From Undaria pinnatifida (taxonomy: Eukaryota > Sar > Phaeophyceae > Laminariales > Alariaceae): a stretch of DNA of 64,000 nt. This document shows positions 58,500 through 64,000 of this stretch, piece by piece. A program made the translations under genes and the position numbers. The notes under the pieces are model-generated. The model saw nothing but the letters and a program-made list of their open reading frames with translations, was not told the origin of the DNA and made no database searches. The stretch covers positions 7,647,006 through 7,711,005 of the forward strand of contig JABAKD010000021.1 of NCBI GenBank assembly GCA_012845835.1, in the 5' to 3' direction. Position 1 is the stretch's first letter. The number at the start of each line of letters is the position of its first letter.

Positions 58500-58925
58500 G
58501 ATATCGTGCCAGACGTACCGAAGTGTCCGGTACCGGGTGGATGTTTTGCCTATCTTACCGAAGTGTCCGGTACCGGTAAACCCGCTCCGGTACATACGTG
58601 CATACCGGTACCGCCCGTACCTGTATTGATGTCGTACCGAACTTACCGAAGTGTCCGGTATCGGTATTGATGTCGTACCGAACTTACCGAAGTTTCTGGT
58701 ACCGGTATTGATAGCGTACCAAACTTACCGAAATGTCTGGTACTGGTATTGACGTCGTACCGAACTTACCGGAGTTTACGGTACCGGTATTGATGTCGCA
58801 CCGAACTTACCCAAGTTTCCGGTACCGGTATTGACGCCGTACCGAACTTACCGAAGTATCCGGTACCGGTAATACCGGCGGTATATACCGCCGGTACGCC
58901 TCGGTACGTACCGTACCGGACACAC
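58500..58925. repeat. 41-bp array, block 2, with the same terminal palindrome
   Basis: About eight copies of the same unit again end in a TACCGGCGGTATATACCGCC palindrome (about 58877-58896). The block is immediately followed by a SINE. Confidence 0.9.
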
Positions 58926-58934
58926 CCTTGCACA

Positions 58935-59100
58935 GTTCGACCCGAGTCGACGAGGGAAGAAAAGGCTGAGCCCTTCTCGTGATGAAAATGAAAGCATGCT
59001 ACGTAATGGGCGGAACGGGGGAGCCTGCCAAGTGGCCCTGGGTCTGAGTTACGAAATAGGAGGGAGCTAGATAAAAAGTGCAAATATACTACCGGTAGAT
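58935..59100 (+). mobile_element. SINE body, 5'-truncated
   Basis: It has CCCGAGTCGACGAGGGAAG, GGCTGAGCCCTTCTCGTGA, AAAATGAAAGC and TGGGTCTGAGTTACG. These are the body landmarks shared with 11545, 42161 and 63351, without the tRNA head. Confidence 0.75.
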
Positions 59101-59283
59101 AACACGAAAAAAATGTTATCCCAATATCACACTTGTTCACGAGGGGCTTAACTAGAACCAAATATAAAGCAAACATAAACTAAAAATCGTTCTTCAAGTT
59201 CTTACAGAAATCCAAACCCACAACGAGTACTGGTATTGATAGTATGATTTTTAATTCAACATGGTGGCGGTGTGAAGTTATGT

Positions 59284-61218
59284 TCATTTTTTTTTGTGTG
59301 CCCCTCGTAGAATGAGATTGAGGGGGGGCGGGCTGCTATGGCACCTGAGAGGCTCAGTCGATTCCGCGTCGTTTTCCTCCTGTTCGAACTCCTCCCTTGT
59401 TACAACGTGCCAGAACTGCGCATCGTCCTCGTAATGGGGGTCTTCCATCAACGGTCTGTTTCTCAAGATCGTCACCCAAGGGTCATCGTCTATTCCGCCG
59501 CTCCTCGTTGCCCCCCTGTCCTGCTTGCCGTCCAGCTTCGTGTCGAGCTGCGGCTGTCGGCGCGGTCGGCGGCGCTTGATGGTGATGTGCGAGCAGTAGA
59601 AGTTCCTGAACACGATTGCGTCCAATCTGCGCGAAGATTCTGTCTACAGAGTACGATACGAGGGGCATGCACACGATCCACAATGGAAGTGGAGGGCGAG
59701 TGTAAGTCGAAGGTACAAAACGCTAAAAGGACGCCAACACGTCTACTGCTGATGTAAAGTACTGTACACATACTACGTACTGGCTCAACAGTAGACTACT
59801 ATGTGAACACTCGTGCTACTTGCCTACAGTAGATTCCTGAACACGATCACGCGTACCTCTACCTGGTATTATATACCGGTAAACAATAAATCAGGCAAAA
59901 CAGGTACCTGGTAGAAGTTACTGAACACGATGGCGTCAAATCTATGCGGAGACTCCATCGTGTACGCGTGGTACACGATCACGCGATGGGGAGATGTGGA
60001 AGACGGGTGTAAGTCGAAGGTATCATACACCGCGCCAAGGATAACACTACTTCAACTACTACTTTCTACTACTACTACTACCACTACTACTACACTACTA
60101 CTACGACTACTACTACTTACTACTACCACCACTACTTCTGTAGTCTACCAGGTACTGATGTACGTATTGTACGTACTGGTATATATAACAGTAGATTACC
60201 AATAGAAGTTCCTGATCATGATTGCAAGGGTGTGTTAGAAAATATATACCTATACCCGGGTAAGTTCTTGAGGTCGTACCTAACGTACTTAGAACCTACA
60301 GTGTAGGTAAGGTTGTCGAGTTCCGTACCTCACGTACCTGCAGTAGATCTTGCGTGAGGTATTGAGGTCGCACTCGAGCTCTTCTCCCGAGTATTTCGTC
60401 GATGGGCAACCCCGATACGAGGGTAAGTATTGAGCGGTGTGCCTTGTACCTATCGTACCTAAACCTTGTGTGAGGTATCAAGGTCCGTACCTAACGTACC
60501 TAAACCCTAGGTAGGGTATCGATGTCCGTACCTAACGTACCTAACCATGGGGTACGGGCAAGCATCGGGTACGGGTACATACCCGGGAATTTTACCCCGG
60601 GGTCATGCCGGGGTATGTACCTTGCAAGATTGCCTCAAATCTGTGCGAAGGCTCTACGTACCTTACCGAACATACTCTGATAGCGTCAAATCTGTGCGAA
60701 GGCTCCAGCTATATACTATGATAGGAGTGACATGCACACAGACGATCGCACAAACGATGGAAGTGGAGGACTTGTGTAAAGTTGCAGGCAAAGCGCCAAG
60801 GTTGTCAATGCCATAGTTCGTACTGCAGTGCTCTGTTGTATACTGCTGTACAACAGCATTATACTACTGCTGTTGTATTACTAGTAGATTTCTGCTGTGA
60901 TGTGTCACAAGTCGTCGTTTACAGGGGTTTTACATCATACAAGTACCAACTGTGCAGCACAGCAGCAGCACGAGTAACGTTCACAAACAGTTGCAACACT
61001 CATAGGTACACCACAGGACACCCTTTCCGCATGGCGATGCGCCGGCCATCACATACGCTACTTTTGGCGTAGATTACCTGTGGCTTGTCCAGGAAAGACA
61101 CCTCGAAGTAAATTGGGCACGGCTTCGTGTGTCGGCTTCGCACCAAGGGGCCAACGAAGCTGGGGATCGCATGGGGGATCTGCCTTTGCGCTGCCACATC
61201 TCTGCCATCTGTCTCCAT
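59284..61218 (-). CDS. nicolin-1-like protein (candidate tubulin polyglutamylase complex subunit), two exons modelled
   Basis: The model has exon 61218-61078 (starting METDGRDVAAQRQ, donor CCACAG then GTAATC) and exon 59643-59284 (acceptor CTCTGTAG, phase 0), giving 166 aa. The segment PCPIYFEVSFLDKPQ, then LDAIVFRNFYCSHITIK, then DDPWVTILRNRPLMEDPHYE resembles human nicolin-1 in order and spacing. The human counterparts are the region leading to ITFKNYYTAFLSI and the WVTCLRDYCLMPDPH region. Nicolin-1 is a subunit of the neuronal tubulin polyglutamylase complex and belongs with cilia and microtubules. The minus frame is also open upstream of 61218 to 61608, so the start is uncertain, and the 3' end is shorter than in animals. 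The assignment is from memory of the family and tentative. Confidence 0.5.
59822..60790 (-). repeat. decayed copies of the 5' boundary of the nicolin-like last exon
   Basis: Segments at 59922-60030, 60630-60668 and 60680-60790 repeat the exon start and its upstream intron. On the minus strand they carry GCCTTCGCACAGATTTGACGC or GTCTCCGCATAGATTTGACGC, and the outer copies keep the intronic TGCATGTCACTCC/CCACTTCCAT block. The copies still encode an SHRFDAI-like start. Fragments of the same sequence lie at 59825-59850 and 60203-60228. CTA and GTACCTAACGTACC repeats are interleaved. Confidence 0.85.
60240..60620. repeat. degenerate GTACCTAACGTACCTAAACC repeats
   Basis: Four or five irregular copies of a palindrome-rich segment (GTACCTAACGTACC, then TAGGTAAGG/GTGAGGTAT, then CGAGGTC) lie in the intron of the nicolin-like gene. 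Confidence 0.75.
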
Positions 61219-62426
61219 GTTCAGCTGGCAGTATCTTCTATCCTTCAAAACCAGCGCTCTGCAGCTTGCCGTCTCGAGTTCTCCGAGCTCTGATGTTTCG
61301 ATGTTCGATCCCTGGTCGTGTTTGATTCCTGGTTTGATTGGTGATTGCGCCGCGTTCCTCACATGACGGTTTACGTGTAAAAACAGATGATGTATTTGAA
61401 ATAGGGGCGGTGCACAGGATACATACGATACATTAATAAACTCTGCTGCACAGAGCACGAAAGATCTGCTTCGAGCGAACAGAATAACAGCATGCTCGTG
61501 GTAGCAGTGTACAAGCTGCCCTCGGAGCTCCTTGATGACTAAGTGGGGCAAGATGCTGTGTCGTTTGTCGTTGTTGTGGAAACAACACAACGAAAAAATA
61601 GCAGACAATACCTACCGGCCAGAGAACAGTCGGTGGAAGAGAGAAAAGAAGAAAAGCACGGGACATTCAGGGCATTGGACACGATCAGAACAACATGGCC
61701 GCGGTATAATGGGTGCCTCCCGTGCTCCTTGACTATGACAAGCGTCCAAGCACGTGGCGACGTCTGCATGGCGTGTCGTCATCTCGTTATTGGTGTCGTA
61801 AAAACAGTGAGAACATAACCCAAACATGAACCGACAATACAAGAAGCAGGAAAAACCAGCCGAGATAAGAAGATAGAAGATAGCAGCGGTTTCAAACATC
61901 AAACATTCCAGTGGGTTTCAATACGTAGAGGCTTGTTTCATCCGGGCGGCTCCCCCTGATTTTTGTGGGTGGGGCGAGGCTAGTCCCACACGCTTGGAGC
62001 TGCTGGCTGAGCACCCTGGGTGAGGAACATAGCCGAGCGAGAGTGCTGAGAGCGTTGTGGGGTAGTATCTGAAGATATCTCGCTTGGAGCTGTGTGGCTT
62101 TGCGGGATTCTGAGGCTTAGGCTTCCTAATCAGGAAACTAACCAAGAGGAGCATCGTGCACCACAGCTGCTGTTGATGGCGTTGGCATAAGAGTTGTGCA
62201 CATCGACCACCCTTGAGCAAGCACGCTGAGAGTGGAGCTGAGGTTCTAGACCCATGCTGTGCCTCGCTCAGGCTGTGCCTTGGCAAGGCGACCTGCCCTG
62301 GGTGCTTCTTGTGGGTTCCACGATCGTAGCGCTTGTTTCCATAACTTGATTTTTGACGCGCGGTGTGTTGTCGTACTGCTGTCGCTGCGGTTGTTGTGGT
62401 TGTTGTGGTCAGTATAGGTTATCACC
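61219..62426. other. divergent intergenic region between the nicolin-like and eS7 genes
   Basis: No supported gene is seen. The nicolin-like gene (minus) and eS7 (plus) diverge from here, so both promoters must lie in it. Open frames at 61539-61902 and 61918-62286 show no recognisable similarity. A GTTGTTGTGG-rich tract directly precedes the eS7 start and may be its 5' UTR. Confidence 0.45.
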
Positions 62427-62519
62427 ATGTTTACCGGAGCAACGAAGATTGTCAAGCCTGAGGGCCAGGAGGCCGATGAGTTCGAGCAGACCGTAGCTCA
62501 GGAGCTCTTCAACCTCGAG
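62427..62519 (+). CDS. RPS7: small-subunit ribosomal protein eS7, first exon (rest beyond window)
   Basis: The 31-codon exon begins MFTGATKIVKPEG and continues EFEQTVAQELFNLE, then a strong donor GAG, GTGAGT at 62520. This matches the N-terminus of eukaryotic eS7, which in animals begins with a KIVKPNGEKPDEFE-type sequence. The protein is part of the cytosolic 40S subunit and helps SSU processome maturation. No continuation (SDLKAEL-like) was found before the right edge, so the first intron exceeds 1.4 kb and exon 2 lies outside. A purine-rich ATCACC precedes the ATG. Confidence 0.85.
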
Positions 62520-63350
62520 GTGAGTCGATGGACCATTGCGTTAACATTTATTGCTTTGATTGCTTTGCTTGCACGTACTGTTAGCCTCGACGTTTGCGCT
62601 GCAAAATGCTTACCTTTGCCTTGCAGCTTTCTTACATTGGCACTAGGCACCAAGTGTTCGTATGTATCACCTGGTACATCAGAGGGGGTTAGACTTCTAA
62701 TTTCGTACCGGTACGAGTACAGTAGCAGTGCTTTATTAGTAAGTAGAGTCGAAGGGTTTTGCACCGCTTGCTGATTGCATTGCTTGTGTTGCGTGCACGG
62801 CGCATCGCCTCGACCTTTACATTGCTCGGATGCTCTCCACACCGCTTTGTATTGGTTACAGTCGTAGGTTTATACTCTGATGATAGTTTCGTAGTTATAC
62901 GAGCAAGGTGTCTACGAATTGAGTCGAAGGTCCTCCGTACTTGTACCAGAAACCAGTCGGAGTTGGAGTTACCGGTACATAAGCGGGCAGAGGCTCCAGT
63001 GCGGTCGCCCAGTGGACAGCCAGTACTCGCCATCTAGTGCTGGTGGTTACGGAGTCCGGACTGCGAACGCAGATGCTGGCTGCGCGCCCGTCAAAACGCG
63101 GGAACAGACGATGGGCGTTGCGGGGCTCTACTTATGACGGGGTTGTGGGTTGTCGATTACCGCCACCTTTGCTTTTGGCGCTCAGATTGAACTCGTGTTA
63201 TGATGCTGAAGATTAAGAACGTTACTCTTTTTAGATGGTCGTAAATTGCACGACCCAGCTCCCACAGACCAGCGTGCACGGCGTTGGAACCCTGCAACAG
63301 CGTCTCTCATGGTGTGTACACCCTAGCCAGACGTGCATGTAACGTCGCCG

Positions 63351-63660
63351 GTCGCCCCGGTGGTCTAGTGGTTACCCTCGAATACTACTCTCGTTGGTCC
63401 TTGAGTTCGATTCCCACCATGGTGAGATTTTGACTTTATTTGCAAAAATGCAAAAAACAAAAGATGAACTGCTGAGAACGCCTAGCAGCGTGGGTAGGTA
63501 CAATTCGACGCGAGTTGACGAGGGAAGAAAACGCTGAATTATACAAATGAAGGCACGTACCGTAGTGGGGAGAGGGAGGAGGGCCCGCTGTGTGGCCCCG
63601 GATCTGAGTTACTAATGGGAGGGAGTGCGAGAGCAGTGCGAGGATAATAAATGGGATGAA
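63351..63660 (+). mobile_element. tRNA-derived SINE, full copy, in eS7 intron 1
   Basis: The A box TGGTCTAGTGG is at 63361-63371 and the B box GAGTTCGATTC at 63403-63413, followed by the shared body (GAGTTGACGAGGGAAG, AATGAAGGCACGTACCGTAG, GATCTGAGTTACT). Head and body are joined in the same way as at 42161, which defines the family. Confidence 0.85.
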
Positions 63661-64000
63661 AAAGATAACGCCATAGAACCGTTAAACCCCGTCGCTGCAG
63701 CTCTCACTGCACTCAAGACCTTTACCCAGCCCGAACACAACCCTAACGCTAACCTGAAACGCAAGGCCTGAAACTCGGGGATGACTGCTAAAATTCCCCC
63801 TAGTCGTCATGTAAATATCGCCTACGTAATCGTGACCATCAAATTGTTGACCGCCTAATTATCAAGCCCGAGTCTTTGATAGCTATCCAAAGCGCAAACC
63901 TATTCGTAACCCAACGCGAGGCCTGAGACTTGGGCAAGGCTCGTTTATGTCCCCGTTATCGTGATTTACCGGTAGGTTTCGCGTACGTGATCGTGATTAT

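Overview
This is nuclear DNA of an intron-rich eukaryote, most likely a microbial or algal lineage. It shows GT-AG spliced genes with introns of 0.2 to 9 kb, a decayed LINE, tRNA-derived SINEs, MITE-like elements, interstitial TTAGGG-type repeats and abundant private minisatellites. The form of the CSN5 protein suggests a stramenopile to me, but that is inference from memory. There are no operons, CRISPR arrays or plausible bacterial genes. Almost none of the long open frames is a gene; the real coding DNA is short exons, assembled here by hand using splice sites, phase and protein-family similarity.

Layout. (1) 0.4-11.3 kb, minus strand: six exons of a METTL17/Rsm22-like mitoribosome assembly factor, running off the left edge. 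Its introns hold a 3.2 kb 15-bp array and other short-period arrays. (2) 12-28 kb: gene-poor, with a ~200-bp satellite (14.3-18.0 kb), a dead LINE reverse transcriptase (22.6-24.3 kb) and MITEs. (3) 28.75-46.78 kb, minus strand: a complete nine-exon CSN5 gene (COP9 signalosome JAMM deneddylase, 370 codons). Its 9.2 kb first intron holds a CCCATGGGA array, a SINE, MITEs and a 1.9 kb foldback element. (4) 47.09-54.47 kb, plus strand: a complete six-exon JMJD6-like gene (482 codons), divergent from CSN5 across about 300 bp. (5) 54.5-59.2 kb: decayed copies of the JMJD6 3' end, two 41-bp GTACCGGTA arrays, a MITE and a SINE. (6) 59.28-61.22 kb, minus strand: a tentative nicolin-1-like gene. (7) 62.43 kb to the right edge: exon 1 of ribosomal protein eS7, then intron with a SINE.

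The most striking observation is that at least four unrelated genes (Rsm22-like, CSN5, JMJD6-like, nicolin-like) have decayed, same-strand copies of their own exon ends, several with the splice site, lying in the adjacent intron or 3' flank. The CSN5 terminal exon also has a near-intact second copy. Together with intron-private minisatellites, this suggests that introns here grow by local tandem duplication across exon-intron junctions followed by decay. The genes themselves are housekeeping genes with no evident shared pathway.
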